Positions 10,405 through 18,857 are shown, counted from the first letter of the stretch. The stretch is 64,000 nucleotides of DNA from Oscillospiraceae bacterium (GCA_015063885.1 SVTH01000004.1:124001-188000), one strand, 5' to 3'. The notes: a model not told the origin generated them from the sequence alone. Made by a program: numbers and translations.

Positions 10405-11535
10405 ATGAGTGAACTTTTGAACGATCTTGCAGAACAGACGCCTATGACGGCGGAAGAGCTGTATCTCCGGGAGGCGTTTGGCGCGGAAGGCTGGGGAACC
10501 AAGCTGTTGACCCCCATCTCCAAGGTGTTCTTCCATTCCGAACGGATCGCCAACGCCTTCAAGACCTTTGCGGAAAACGTCTCCTTGGGTGAACACTTCA
10601 CCCTGGCGGAGCTGCTCTCCACCCCCGAGGTTCTGTTTAACCGCATGGAGGTGGTGGCCAAGGAAGGCTTTGCCGTCTACCAGCTGACCGAAAACGTCCC
10701 CGACCTGCACTTGATGGCATCCTTGATGCGGAATTCCGTGGCAGGCCTTTGGGGCTTGCTGTATGCGACCCACGGCGTGGAGCTTTCTCTCCCCGTCGGT
10801 ATGACCATGGAAAAGCTTTGCCACAGCCGCTTCCTGCTGCTTCGTCAGCGGGACGGCGACCGTTTCTGTGCCAGTGACCTGGTGAAGATGACCCGTGTGG
10901 GCAGCTTGCTTCCCGGCCGTCTGTGCCTGAAGCAGAACGGCGCCACCCTGGCAGATCTGTCCCTTGCGACCCTCCTGCCCTCCGCTCCCGTGGAGCTTCA
11001 CATCGGCGCCGCCGCAGAAGAAGCCTTTATGCAGGTCTTCAACGGCGCAATGAGCTACGGCTGTTGCTGTATCGGCAAAGGAGAGTATTATGTAAACCTT
11101 CCTGCCAACCTGCCGATGGAATCCTTTACCGCAGGCTGTTTGGGGATGTTCTCCGCCATGATGCGCTACCGCTTCGCCATGCCTCCCATGCACTTTGCCA
11201 AGGGAAAGAACGGCCTGGTGGTGCCCCGCCCCACCGTCCTCTCCGGCGACGGCGTTTTCGCCTTCCGTCCCAAGAACGGACCGGACGGTATGCCCCATCC
11301 CGCCGAGTTGATGAAGCTGGCAAGATTCCTTGCCGAGGGCGTCAAAAACGGCAAAATCAAAAGCGTCCTTCCTTTAAAGAAGAACGCTCGCGCTATGATG
11401 GACCGCTTGGGTGACGGGGAAGTGACCTACCTGGCCACCAGAGAGTTCCCTGAGAACGGATTCGCCGTGTTGGCGATCATGCCCGCAGACTCCACCGTGC
11501 CCGCCACCAAGCTGGGTGAATTTCAATACAGATGA
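10405..11535 (+). CDS. Unrecognised 376-residue protein
   Basis: I do not recognise this family. The protein is soluble-looking, with no signal peptide or membrane segment. An N-terminal helical part (MSELLNDLAEQTPMTAEELYL) is followed by a mixed alpha/beta body with a Cys cluster (SYGCCCIGKGEYY) and a Gly/Pro-rich stretch (GLVVPRPTVLSGDGVFAF). The start at 10405 has AAGGA about 9 nt upstream; an in-frame ATG at 10387 inside mtaB is less well placed. It begins 4 bp after mtaB and closes the run. Its last 13 bases overlap the end of the convergent HAD gene. Base composition matches its neighbours, so recent transfer is not indicated. Confidence 0.75.
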   Translation: MSELLNDLAEQTPMTAEELYLREAFGAEGWGTKLLTPISKVFFHSERIANAFKTFAENVSLGEHFTLAELLSTPEVLFNRMEVVAKEGFAVYQLTENVPDLHLMASLMRNSVAGLWGLLYATHGVELSLPVGMTMEKLCHSRFLLLRQRDGDRFCASDLVKMTRVGSLLPGRLCLKQNGATLADLSLATLLPSAPVELHIGAAAEEAFMQVFNGAMSYGCCCIGKGEYYVNLPANLPMESFTAGCLGMFSAMMRYRFAMPPMHFAKGKNGLVVPRPTVLSGDGVFAFRPKNGPDGMPHPAELMKLARFLAEGVKNGKIKSVLPLKKNARAMMDRLGDGEVTYLATREFPENGFAVLAIMPADSTVPATKLGEFQYR

Positions 11536-12338
11536 TCTAAGATCTCGCCGATGTTGTTCAGAATGACGTCGGGAGCATTCTCCTCGTTCACGTCCTCCTG
11601 TGCCGTCTCTCCCGTAAGCACCAGAACAGAAAGCAATCCGTTGTTTTTGCCCAGGGCGATATCGGTGTAAAGGCGGTCGCCCACGATGGCCGTCCGCTGA
11701 GGAGGCACGTGGTAGGTACGCTCCAGCATCAACGCCGTCTCCTTCTCGGGCTTGCCGAAATAAGTGGGGGTCACCCCGGTGCAAGCGGTGAGCAGGGCGC
11801 AGATGGCACCGCTGTCGGGCAATACCGCACCGCCTTCCAGAGGACAAACGAAATCGGGATGGGTGGAATAGAAGGTGGCTCCTCTGCGGATGAGATTGCA
11901 GGCAATGTCCAGCTTCTCGTAGACCAGGGTGGTGTCAAAGGACGCCACCACGATGGAAGCAGTCTCCGCCGTTTTGCGGTCTTTACCGTTGGTGAGGTTG
12001 ATCCCTTCCGCTTGGAACATTTCCTCCAAGGCGGGGGTGCCCACCAGGTAAACGGGCTCATCGGGGTGATGGAGCTTCAGATAAGCCGCCGTCACGTCTC
12101 CGGAGGAGAGGATATCCTCTCTCTTTGCCTCAAAGCCCATGCGGTTCAACCGCTCCACGTAGATCTGAGGATTGCGGGAAGCGTTGTTGGTGAAGAAGAT
12201 CACCCGTTTCCCCGCTTCTCTCGCTTCCTTCACGAAGCGCAACGCCTCGGGGAACACCTGCTCCCCCAAATAAATGGTACCGTCCATATCCAGGACGAAC
12301 AGATCGATATCCTTCAAACGGCTTGTCATATTTTCCAT
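11523..12338 (-). CDS. HAD-IIA (NagD-type) sugar/nucleotide phosphatase
   Basis: 271 residues. HAD motif I is LDMDGTIYLGE (about 16-20), motif II is FTNNAS, and motif IV with the C2-type cap reads VGDRLYTDIALGKNNG near the C-terminus. The C2a cap marks the NagD / p-nitrophenylphosphatase branch, cytosolic phosphatases acting on sugar phosphates or nucleoside monophosphates. The exact substrate is unknown. ATG 12338 follows AAGGAAGG by about 10 nt. A strong promoter precedes it at 12369-12397. It is a single-gene unit converging on the plus-strand run. Confidence 0.9.
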   Translation of the reverse strand: MENMTSRLKDIDLFVLDMDGTIYLGEQVFPEALRFVKEAREAGKRVIFFTNNASRNPQIYVERLNRMGFEAKREDILSSGDVTAAYLKLHHPDEPVYLVGTPALEEMFQAEGINLTNGKDRKTAETASIVVASFDTTLVYEKLDIACNLIRRGATFYSTHPDFVCPLEGGAVLPDSGAICALLTACTGVTPTYFGKPEKETALMLERTYHVPPQRTAIVGDRLYTDIALGKNNGLLSVLVLTGETAQEDVNEENAPDVILNNIGEILDHLY

Positions 12339-12368
12339 AGTAAACGTACCTTCCTTTCAAACAGGCAG

Positions 12369-12397
12369 ATTATACCATAAATCAAAGCGGATTGCAA
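12369..12397 (-). promoter_or_regulatory. Sigma-70 promoter with TTGCAA -35 for the NagD-type gene
   Basis: On the minus strand TTGCAA (12397-12392), 17 nt, then TATAAT (12374-12369), with TGG just before the -10 (extended -10). The same TTGCAA/17/TATAAT-or-TATACT layout recurs at 31441, 32894 and 58213. Confidence 0.8.
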
Positions 12398-12437
12398 GAT
12401 GTAGAACCCATTTTGTGATCCCCGCCGGGAGGCTTTT

Positions 12438-13478
12438 ATGTTCAAGAAAAATCCGCGAAAAGAAAAACTCGCCCGCGTTCATCGGGACCGTATGCGTCCC
12501 TTGCGTGTGATCGAATACCTGGATCACAGCGCCATCTTTGAAAAAAGCCCCGTGGAGATCAAGGAAGGCTACATCATTTCCGACAGGGACAACGGCGAGA
12601 TCTTCCTCACCCTGAATCTGCGCTCGGTGTCCGAAAAGACCATTTCCGCGTTGGATATCCGCATCATCCTCTACAAAGAGCGTATCATCCTGCCGGATGC
12701 CAAGATCGACTTCCGCTACAGCTGGGAGGAGGCCACCCTGGGTGAGCGCGTCCTGAACGGCATCCCCCGCAAGGATAGGGAATGCAAAAAAGACAAGACC
12801 ATCGTCTTGGGCGAGGAGTTCGGCGAGGGCATCTACATCCCCCTGCCGGAGAACTATTTTAAAAAGATGCAGATCGAGCTGGTGTCCGTCACCTATTTCG
12901 ACGGAAGCAAGGAGGAGCTGAACCTCATCGCAGGCAGCAGAGCCGTGCGGTTTATCGAGCTGGACGGCGACCTGCGCGACGCTTACCGTGCCATGAACAT
13001 CTTCCAAAAGGCAGAGGAATCTCATCCCATCCGCGTTCTGCCCCAGGCAGGCGACAGCGTTTGGCTGTGCTGCTGCGGCAGAAAGAATCCTTCCTCCGCT
13101 ACCCTTTGCGATACCTGCGGCAGAGACAAGGATTGGCAGTTCCAAAACCTTTCCGTGGAGCATCTGGAAGCCACCCTCGCCAAGGAAAACGAAGGCAGAC
13201 GGATCCTCAACGATACCTCCGCCTACAAGCAGAACAGGTACATGGAGACCAAGGAGGAGCAGGAGCGGAAGGTGGAGCTTTGCAACCTGGCTTTGGAACG
13301 TCTTGCGGTCATGGAAAAGCAAAGAGAACGCCGCCAGGTCATGCTGCTGCCTAAGATCCTGCTTTGGGTGGGCGCCTTTGCGTTGCTTTACTTCCTCTGC
13401 GAGCTGTTCTTAAGCTTCCTGCAAAACTACGGCTACATGAACCAGGAAGCCGCCATGCTGTTTGATCTATTTCGTTGA
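12438..13478 (+). CDS. Unrecognised zinc-ribbon protein with C-terminal membrane anchor
   Basis: 346 residues of unknown family. The first 180 residues look like a beta-rich domain with no known signature. A probable zinc ribbon follows, WLCCCGRKNPSS...LCDTCG (Cys211-213, Cys224, Cys227), then a charged coiled-coil-like stretch (about 240-312) and one strong membrane segment (about 316-336), leaving a short tail. The bulk is therefore probably cytosolic, held at the membrane from the C-terminal side. GGGAGG sits 5 nt before the ATG. No promoter was seen in the 99 bp shared with the divergent HAD gene. A hairpin follows the stop. Confidence 0.75.
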   Translation: MFKKNPRKEKLARVHRDRMRPLRVIEYLDHSAIFEKSPVEIKEGYIISDRDNGEIFLTLNLRSVSEKTISALDIRIILYKERIILPDAKIDFRYSWEEATLGERVLNGIPRKDRECKKDKTIVLGEEFGEGIYIPLPENYFKKMQIELVSVTYFDGSKEELNLIAGSRAVRFIELDGDLRDAYRAMNIFQKAEESHPIRVLPQAGDSVWLCCCGRKNPSSATLCDTCGRDKDWQFQNLSVEHLEATLAKENEGRRILNDTSAYKQNRYMETKEEQERKVELCNLALERLAVMEKQRERRQVMLLPKILLWVGAFALLYFLCELFLSFLQNYGYMNQEAAMLFDLFR

Positions 13479-13482
13479 ATAG

Positions 13483-13518
13483 TGAGAGAGGGACTTTTTG
13501 AAAAAAGTCCCTCTCTCA
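13483..13518. terminator. Perfect 16-bp hairpin after the zinc-ribbon gene, terminator-like
   Basis: The arms 13483-13498 and 13503-13518 are exact reverse complements (TGAGAGAGGGACTTTT and its complement) around a 4-nt loop. No long T-run follows on the plus strand, so efficiency is uncertain. It lies between convergent genes. Confidence 0.55.
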
Positions 13519-13543
13519 TACTCTCTCCCAAAAACTTTTCCTG

Positions 13544-13627
13544 CCAAAACCGATATTCATCGGTTTTGGAGATCGGGTTTCTTTGGGGATTTTTAAGGCC
13601 CTTTCTTTTTCGAAAGAAAGGGCCTTA
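13544..13627. repeat. Dispersed intergenic double-hairpin element, copy A
   Basis: Two hairpins. The first is a perfect 11-bp stem, 13544-13554 with 13559-13569 (CCAAAACCGAT). A linker GGTTTCTTTGGGGAT leads to a perfect 15-bp stem, 13594-13608 with 13613-13627 (TAAGGCCCTTTCTTT), closed by a TTCG tetraloop. It shares its linker and second hairpin with copies at 34888-34941 and 62324-62402. It lies between the ends of two convergent genes, so it could also act as a bidirectional terminator, though neither side has a T-run. Confidence 0.75.
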
Positions 13628-13642
13628 AACGTACTCTTAATA

Positions 13643-15376
13643 TTAACCGTTCAGCTTTGCCTTCATCTCTACGGAGAAAGCGTTGATCTTTTCCGCAACC
13701 TGTGCCTCGTTTTCGCCCTTGGCAAGGATGTAGACCTTGATCTTGGGCTCGGTACCGGAGGGACGCACGATCACTGCGTCGCCGCTTTCCAGCTCGTAAT
13801 ACAGCACGTCGGAGGAGGGGAGCCCCGTCTCCGTCACGTTGCCGTCTGCGTGGTAAACCTTGCCGTCCTTGTAATCTCTCACACGGACCACCTTCAACCC
13901 GCCGATGGCTGCAGGGGCGTTTGCACGCATAGCGGACATCTGCTCCTTCATCAAACCCATGGGATCAAGGCCGGTGATGGCCAGATTGATCACGGATTCT
14001 CTGTAACAGCCGTAGGTAGCGTAGATCTCATCCAACGCCTCTGTCACGGTCTTTCCTGCGGCGGCGTGGTAGCAAGCCATCTCTGCGATCAGCATAGCGG
14101 CAGCAATGGCGTCCTTATCTCTGGCGTATCCGTCGGACAGGTAGCCCTGGCTCTCTTCGTAACCGAAAATGAAGGTGTGCTCTCCGCTGGCCTTCCACTG
14201 CTTGATCTTCTCACCGATGTACTTGAATCCCGTCAGCACGCTGATGTGATCCACACCGTGGGCATCGCAGATGGCGTCGAACAGGTTGGAGGACACGATG
14301 GACTTGATGGCACAGCCGTTCTCGGGCAGAATGCCCTTCTCTTTTCTTACCTTAATGATATAGTCGATGAGCAACGCACCGATCTGGTTGCCGTTGAGGG
14401 CGAAGAACTCCCCGTCCTTGCCGCGGAGAGCAAGACCCACACGGTCAGCGTCGGGATCGCTTGCAATGATCATATTGCAGTTAAGCCCCTGCTGCTTGAT
14501 CTTTTCTGCCGCCAAGGCAAAGCACTCCTTGTTCTCCGGGTTGGGAGAAGCCACGGTGGGGAAGTCCCCGTTGGGCTGTGCCTGCTCTTCTACCACCTGC
14601 AGATTGGTGATGCCGCAACGTCTCAGACATTCGGGGATCAGCTTATAGCCGGTGCCGTGAAGAGGGGTATAGAACATATTCAGCCCGTTACCGTATTTTG
14701 CGGTGAGATCGGGAGCCAAAGCACAGTTCAAAACAGCGGAAAGGAACGCCTCGTCCGCTTCCTTACCGATGATGGTGATGATCCCGTCTGCAACAGCCTT
14801 GTCCGGGTCGGCAAGCTCTACGGAGAAGATATCCGTCGCCGCGGCGGCCTTGGAGACCACCTCCGCATGCTCGGGAGGAAGCTGAGCGCCGTCTTCCCAG
14901 TAAACCTTGTAGCCGTTATACTCCTTGGGGTTGTGGGACGCCGTCACGTTGATGCCGGCGATGCACCCGTAATGGAGAATGGCAAAGGAAAGCTCGGGGG
15001 TAGGACGGATGCCGTCGAACAAATATACCTTGATCCCGCAGGCGGCAAGCACTCTTGCGGCGGTATGGGCAAACAATTCGGACCTGTTGCGGCTGTCGTA
15101 GCTGATGGCAACGCCCCGCTCCTTGCCGCCGGCCTCCAATATAAGGTCGGCAAGACCCTTGGTGGTCTGGGCAACGGTATAAACGTTCATACGGGAGATA
15201 CCAAGATCCATGGTACTGCGCAAGCCTGCGGTACCGAACGCCATGGGAATGGCAAACCGTGCCAGGATGGCGTTTTCATCTCCGCGGATGGCCTCCAGAG
15301 CGGCCTTGTCTTCTCCCTCTACGTGGGAAAGCCAGTTTTCGTATTCCTTCAGTGCTGTCTCGTAAGCAGTGCTCAT
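13643..15376 (-). CDS. pgcA: Phosphohexomutase (phosphoglucomutase/phosphomannomutase)
   Basis: 577 residues, the length of the Firmicutes alpha-phosphoglucomutase type. The active serine lies in TASHNPKEYNGYK (about residue 143-146), the metal loop is DPDADRVG, the sugar-binding loop is GYEESQG, and the phosphate-binding loop near the C-terminus is RPSGTEPKIK. It interconverts glucose-1-P and glucose-6-P, and possibly mannose phosphates, in the cytosol, feeding envelope polysaccharide synthesis. AAGGAG lies 6 nt before the ATG. It starts 21 bp after the TSCPD gene, so the two share the promoter at 15714-15741. Confidence 0.95.
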   Translation of the reverse strand: MSTAYETALKEYENWLSHVEGEDKAALEAIRGDENAILARFAIPMAFGTAGLRSTMDLGISRMNVYTVAQTTKGLADLILEAGGKERGVAISYDSRNRSELFAHTAARVLAACGIKVYLFDGIRPTPELSFAILHYGCIAGINVTASHNPKEYNGYKVYWEDGAQLPPEHAEVVSKAAAATDIFSVELADPDKAVADGIITIIGKEADEAFLSAVLNCALAPDLTAKYGNGLNMFYTPLHGTGYKLIPECLRRCGITNLQVVEEQAQPNGDFPTVASPNPENKECFALAAEKIKQQGLNCNMIIASDPDADRVGLALRGKDGEFFALNGNQIGALLIDYIIKVRKEKGILPENGCAIKSIVSSNLFDAICDAHGVDHISVLTGFKYIGEKIKQWKASGEHTFIFGYEESQGYLSDGYARDKDAIAAAMLIAEMACYHAAAGKTVTEALDEIYATYGCYRESVINLAITGLDPMGLMKEQMSAMRANAPAAIGGLKVVRVRDYKDGKVYHADGNVTETGLPSSDVLYYELESGDAVIVRPSGTEPKIKVYILAKGENEAQVAEKINAFSVEMKAKLNG

Positions 15377-15397
15377 ACGTAACTCCTTGTCAATATG

Positions 15398-15649
15398 TTA
15401 GTCCGCCAAAGCGTTTTTCAGTGCTTTTGCCAGCTGGTCGGGGCAGGAGGTGTTCTTGAAGCCGCATTTCGTGCCTTCCAGCCGTGCGATCAGATCCTCG
15501 GCCTTCATGCCTTCGCAAAGCTGGGAGATCCCCTTCAGGTTGCCGTTGCAGCCGCCAACGTAGGTAACCCCTGTAACGATATGATTTTCATCCATTTCAA
15601 AACGAATAGAGCGGGAACAGGTCCCACTGCAGGTATGGGTGAATTCCAT
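15398..15649 (-). CDS. TSCPD-domain protein (TIGR03905 type)
   Basis: 83 residues. It begins MEFTHTCSGTCSRSI and ends near the namesake TSCPDQLAKAL motif. Conserved Cys at about 7, 11, 34 (VGGCNGN), 45, 62 and 68 suggest metal or cluster binding. The same domain is found at the end of some ribonucleotide reductases; the role of the stand-alone protein is not established. ATG 15649 was chosen because AAGGA is 7-8 nt upstream; the frame is open further upstream but into promoter sequence. It is the first gene of the pair with the phosphohexomutase. Confidence 0.88.
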   Translation of the reverse strand: MEFTHTCSGTCSRSIRFEMDENHIVTGVTYVGGCNGNLKGISQLCEGMKAEDLIARLEGTKCGFKNTSCPDQLAKALKNALAD

Positions 15650-15713
15650 GGTGTTTTCCTTCCTTATAATATATAAGATATACGCACCCCGCAGGATGCC
15701 TGTTTCTACCTCC

Positions 15714-15741
15714 ATTATAACAGAAAAAAACGGATTGTAAA
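15714..15741 (-). promoter_or_regulatory. Probable sigma-70 promoter for the TSCPD-phosphohexomutase pair
   Basis: On the minus strand TTTACA (15741-15736), 16-nt spacer, TATAAT (15719-15714). The leader to the start codon is about 60 nt. Confidence 0.7.
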
Positions 15742-15834
15742 GTGGTTTTTTCAAAGAAAAATCTTATTTGCGTTTGTTCACAAATTGTTTACAATTTTAC
15801 AGGCGGAAAACATACATTTTTTTGACAAAAATAC

Positions 15835-15863
15835 TTGACTTTTTCTCCCTCCTGTGTTAAACT
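15835..15863 (+). promoter_or_regulatory. Promoter of the S10-spc-alpha cluster
   Basis: TTGACT (15835-15840), 17-nt spacer, TAAACT (15858-15863). The start site would be near 15870. Between this and the divergent promoter (15742-15834) I see only AT-rich sequence without clear operators. No other promoter of similar quality was noticed before 31441. Confidence 0.7.
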
Positions 15864-15869
15864 CTACTT

Positions 15870-16047
15870 CGCTTGGTGTGCGATGAAGCAGTAGATTGCC
15901 ATGCAAAAGCGTGGGTAACTTCTGTGGAGTATGTCCGGAAATCGGGCGCAGAGGAAGGCATTTTTTTAGGGAAGGGTATGAAACGCCCGGAACGGTGTCC
16001 CTCCTACTGCCACTAAAACTAACAAAAATTTTTTAGGAGGCTAAACC
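15870..16047 (+). promoter_or_regulatory. Structured 5' leader RNA of rpsJ, possible attenuator
   Basis: This is the only gene-free stretch over 300 bases (15650-16047, together with two promoters). Its GC-rich core folds by eye: an outer helix GCAGTAG (15888-15894) with CTACTGC (16004-16010). Inside it are two domains. Domain 1 is closed by TGCC/GGCA (15897-15900, 15957-15960), holds ATGC/GCGT and CTTCTG/CAGAGG helices, and is followed at once by seven T (15961-15967). Domain 2 is closed by AGGGA/TCCCT (15968-15972, 15998-16002). The layout suggests autogenous control by a ribosomal protein or attenuation, but I match it to no named RNA family. The rpsJ Shine-Dalgarno (near 16033) lies outside the fold. 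Confidence 0.5.
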
Positions 16048-16356
16048 ATGGCAAAAGAAAGAATCCGTATCAGACTCAAGTCCTACGATCACACTTTGAT
16101 CGATCAGGCAGCAGAAAAGATCGTTGAGACCGCAAAGCGCAACGGCGCTTCCGTCTCCGGTCCCATCCCGCTCCCTACCGACAGAGAGATCATCACCATC
16201 CTGCGCGCTGTTCACAAGTATAAGGATAGCCGCGAGCAGTTCGAGTACCGTACTCACAAGAGACTGATCGACATCATTAAGCCCTCTAAGGCTTGCGTAG
16301 ACGCAATGATGAACATCGATCTCCCCGCCGGCGTTGATTTCAGCGTCGAGCTTTAA
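16048..16356 (+). CDS. rpsJ: Ribosomal protein S10
   Basis: 102 residues, the normal length. It opens with [13 protein letters not shown] and holds the conserved loop [21 protein letters not shown] that reaches into the 30S head; S10 also acts in antitermination as NusE. TAGGAGG precedes the ATG by 7 nt. It heads the cluster behind a long leader. The usual upstream fusA-tuf genes are not present. Confidence 0.98.
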   Translation: MAKERIRIRLKSYDHTLIDQAAEKIVETAKRNGASVSGPIPLPTDREIITILRAVHKYKDSREQFEYRTHKRLIDIIKPSKACVDAMMNIDLPAGVDFSVEL

Positions 16357-16424
16357 GCTTCGTAAACAAAACAAGGTCACGTTGGACCGAGAGGTTCAAC
16401 CAATAACCAAGGAGGAATATTACA

Positions 16425-17054
16425 ATGAAAAAAGGCATCATTGGCAGAAAGCTGGGTATGACTCAGATCTTCGATGAGAAGGGCAAGGTTATTCCCGTTA
16501 CTGTCATCAACGCAGGTCCCTGCACCGTCGTTCAGAAGAAGACGGTGGAGAAGGATGGTTACTCTGCAGTTCAGCTCGGTTACTCCGATCTTCCTGAGCG
16601 CAAGGCGACCAAGCCCGTTAAGGGTCACTTCGAAGCCCACAAGGTTTCCTTTAAGAAGTACCTCAAGGAGTTCCGTCTGGACGACGCGGCTTCCATGAAC
16701 GAGGGCGATATCGTAACTGCCGATACCTTCGCAGAAGGCGAAAAGGTCGACATCACCGGTATCACCAAGGGTCACGGTTACAGCGGCGTTATCAAGAGAT
16801 GGAACGCACACCGTCTGAGAATGACTCACGGTACCGGCCCTGTACATCGTCAGGTTGGTTCCATGGGTGCAAACAGCGATCCTTCCCGTGTGTTCAAGAA
16901 CAAGCACATGGCAGGTCAGTACGGTCACGAACAGGTCACTATGCTTAATCTGGAGATCGTTAAGATCGACGCCGACAACAATCTGATTGCTGTCAAGGGC
17001 GCCGTTCCCGGTCCCAAGGGCGGCATCGTTTATGTTCGCAACGCTGTGAAGTAA
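16425..17054 (+). CDS. rplC: Ribosomal protein L3
   Basis: 209 residues. Starts MKKGIIGRKLGMTQIFDEKG and carries the central loop THGTGPVHRQVGSMG that reaches the peptidyl-transferase centre. One of the earliest assembling 50S proteins. AAGGAGG is well placed. The 68-bp gap from rpsJ shows no promoter. Confidence 0.98.
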   Translation: MKKGIIGRKLGMTQIFDEKGKVIPVTVINAGPCTVVQKKTVEKDGYSAVQLGYSDLPERKATKPVKGHFEAHKVSFKKYLKEFRLDDAASMNEGDIVTADTFAEGEKVDITGITKGHGYSGVIKRWNAHRLRMTHGTGPVHRQVGSMGANSDPSRVFKNKHMAGQYGHEQVTMLNLEIVKIDADNNLIAVKGAVPGPKGGIVYVRNAVK

Positions 17055-17074
17055 GCGAAAGGAGGAAATGAACT

Positions 17075-17701
17075 ATGCCTACACTTAACGTGGTAAACAT
17101 GGAAGGCAAAGCGGTTGGTACCATCGAGCTTTCCGAGAAGATTTTTGCAGCAGAAATGAATGAAGCTGCAGTTCACGCTGTTGTAAGAGCTTATCTGCTC
17201 AACCAGCGTCAGGGCACCCAGTCCGCTCTCACCAGAGCAGAAGTTTCCGGCGGCGGTAGAAAGCCCTGGAAGCAGAAGGGTACCGGTCATGCAAGACAGG
17301 GTTCCACCAGAGCTCCCCAGTGGACTCACGGCGGTATCGTCTTTGCTCCGAAGCCCCGTTCCTATCGCGTCAGCATCAACAAGAAGGTGAAGAAGCTCGC
17401 ACTGTTCTCCGCTTTGTCTGCAAAGGTAGCTGAAGGTGAACTGATTGTCGTTGACAATATCGCATCTGCAGATTACAAGACCAAGCCCATGGTGCAGTTC
17501 CTCTCCGCAATCGGCGCAACCGGCAAGACTCTGGTTGTTCTGAACGAGGCTGACAAGAAGGTCGTCAAGTCTATGGCTAACATCCCGGGCGTGGCTACCA
17601 CCCCCGTGAACGCAATCAACGTCTACAACATCCTGAAGTATGGCAAGCTTGTCATGGCTAAGGATGCGGTGGCTAAGATCGAGGAGGTTTACGCAGAATG
17701 A
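17075..17701 (+). CDS. rplD: Ribosomal protein L4
   Basis: 208 residues with the extended loop GGGRKPWKQKGTGHARQGS that lines the exit tunnel. In gamma-proteobacteria L4 represses its own S10 operon through the leader; whether this leader is an L4 target is open. Its stop overlaps the rplW start (ATGA). Confidence 0.98.
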   Translation: MPTLNVVNMEGKAVGTIELSEKIFAAEMNEAAVHAVVRAYLLNQRQGTQSALTRAEVSGGGRKPWKQKGTGHARQGSTRAPQWTHGGIVFAPKPRSYRVSINKKVKKLALFSALSAKVAEGELIVVDNIASADYKTKPMVQFLSAIGATGKTLVVLNEADKKVVKSMANIPGVATTPVNAINVYNILKYGKLVMAKDAVAKIEEVYAE

Positions 17702-17991
17702 AAACCGCATACGATGTAATCCAGAAGCCGGTCATCACCGAGGCAGCGATTGCCAACATCCAGCAGAAGAAGTACACCTTCCGCGTTGCTAACGATGCGA
17801 ACAAGATCGAGATCAAGAACGCAGTGGAAGAGATCTTCGGCGTGGAAGTCGAGAAGGTGACCACCATCACCATGAAGAGAAAGCCCCGCAGAATGGGCTA
17901 CCACTACGGTTATACCGCACAGTGGAAGAAGGCGATCGTGAAGCTGACTGCAGATTCCAAGACGATCGAGTTCTTCGACAGCTTGATGTAA
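17698..17991 (+). CDS. rplW: Ribosomal protein L23
   Basis: 97 residues. TAYDVIQKPVITEAA at the start and the basic loop KRKPRRMGYHYG are typical. L23 sits at the tunnel exit and docks trigger factor and SRP. It overlaps rplD by four bases, so translational coupling is likely. Confidence 0.98.
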   Translation: MKTAYDVIQKPVITEAAIANIQQKKYTFRVANDANKIEIKNAVEEIFGVEVEKVTTITMKRKPRRMGYHYGYTAQWKKAIVKLTADSKTIEFFDSLM

Positions 17992-18008
17992 GAAAGGAGT
18001 AACGGAAA

Positions 18009-18842
18009 ATGGCAGTAAAGACTTATAGCCCTACTACTCCGTCACTCAGACACATGGCAACTCCCTCCTTTGCGGAGCTGACCAAGAGCAAGCCTGAGAA
18101 AAGCCTGCTGGTAACCCTGAAGCACAAGGCAGGCCGTAACAACACCGGTAAGATCACCGTTCGTCATCACGGCGGCGGCAACAAGACCAAGTACAGAATC
18201 ATCGATTTCAAGGGTGCGTACAACGCAAACGGCAACACCGTTACCGCTATCGAGTACGACCCCAACCGTACCGCTTATATCGCACTCCTCCAGGATGAGG
18301 CAGGGAAGAAGAGCTACGTTCTGGCTACCGACGGCATCAAGGTCGGCGACGTCCTCTATGCAGGCGAAAACGCTGATATTAAGCCCGGTAACGTACTTCC
18401 CATCGGCAACATCCCCGTAGGTACCCTGATCAACTCCATCGAGCTCTATCCCGGCAGAGGCGCTCAGCTGGTTCGTTCCGCAGGTGCCGCAGCTCAGCTG
18501 ATGGCAAAAGAGAACGGCATGGCTCAGGTCCGTCTCCCCTCCGGTGAGGTTCGTCTGGTTCGTCTGGATTGCAAAGCAACCATCGGCACCATCGGCAACC
18601 TGGAGCACGAGAACATTAAGATCGGTAAAGCCGGTAAGAAGCGTCATATGGGCATCAGACCTACCGTCAGAGGTTCTGTTATGAACCCCTGTGACCACCC
18701 CCACGGTGGTGGTGAGGGTCGCGCTCCCATCGGCCGTCCCGGTCCTGTAACTCCTTGGGGCAAGCCTGCTCTGGGTTATAAGACCAGAAACAAGAAGGCA
18801 CGCACCAACAAGTTCATCGTCAAGAGACGTAACGACAAATAA
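18009..18842 (+). CDS. rplB: Ribosomal protein L2
   Basis: 277 residues. The RNA-binding start [15 protein letters not shown] and the near-C-terminal [17 protein letters not shown] are diagnostic; the His in that motif is important for peptidyl transfer. Ends in a basic tail. AAAGGAG lies 9 nt upstream. Confidence 0.98.
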   Translation: MAVKTYSPTTPSLRHMATPSFAELTKSKPEKSLLVTLKHKAGRNNTGKITVRHHGGGNKTKYRIIDFKGAYNANGNTVTAIEYDPNRTAYIALLQDEAGKKSYVLATDGIKVGDVLYAGENADIKPGNVLPIGNIPVGTLINSIELYPGRGAQLVRSAGAAAQLMAKENGMAQVRLPSGEVRLVRLDCKATIGTIGNLEHENIKIGKAGKKRHMGIRPTVRGSVMNPCDHPHGGGEGRAPIGRPGPVTPWGKPALGYKTRNKKARTNKFIVKRRNDK

Positions 18843-18857
18843 AGGAGGATATGAACA

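Noticed and set aside
15650..16047. tRNA, riboswitch or T-box in the rpsJ upstream region
   Set aside because: No cloverleaf, T-box AGGGUGGnACCGCG-type sequence or known aptamer core was seen; only the leader fold described.
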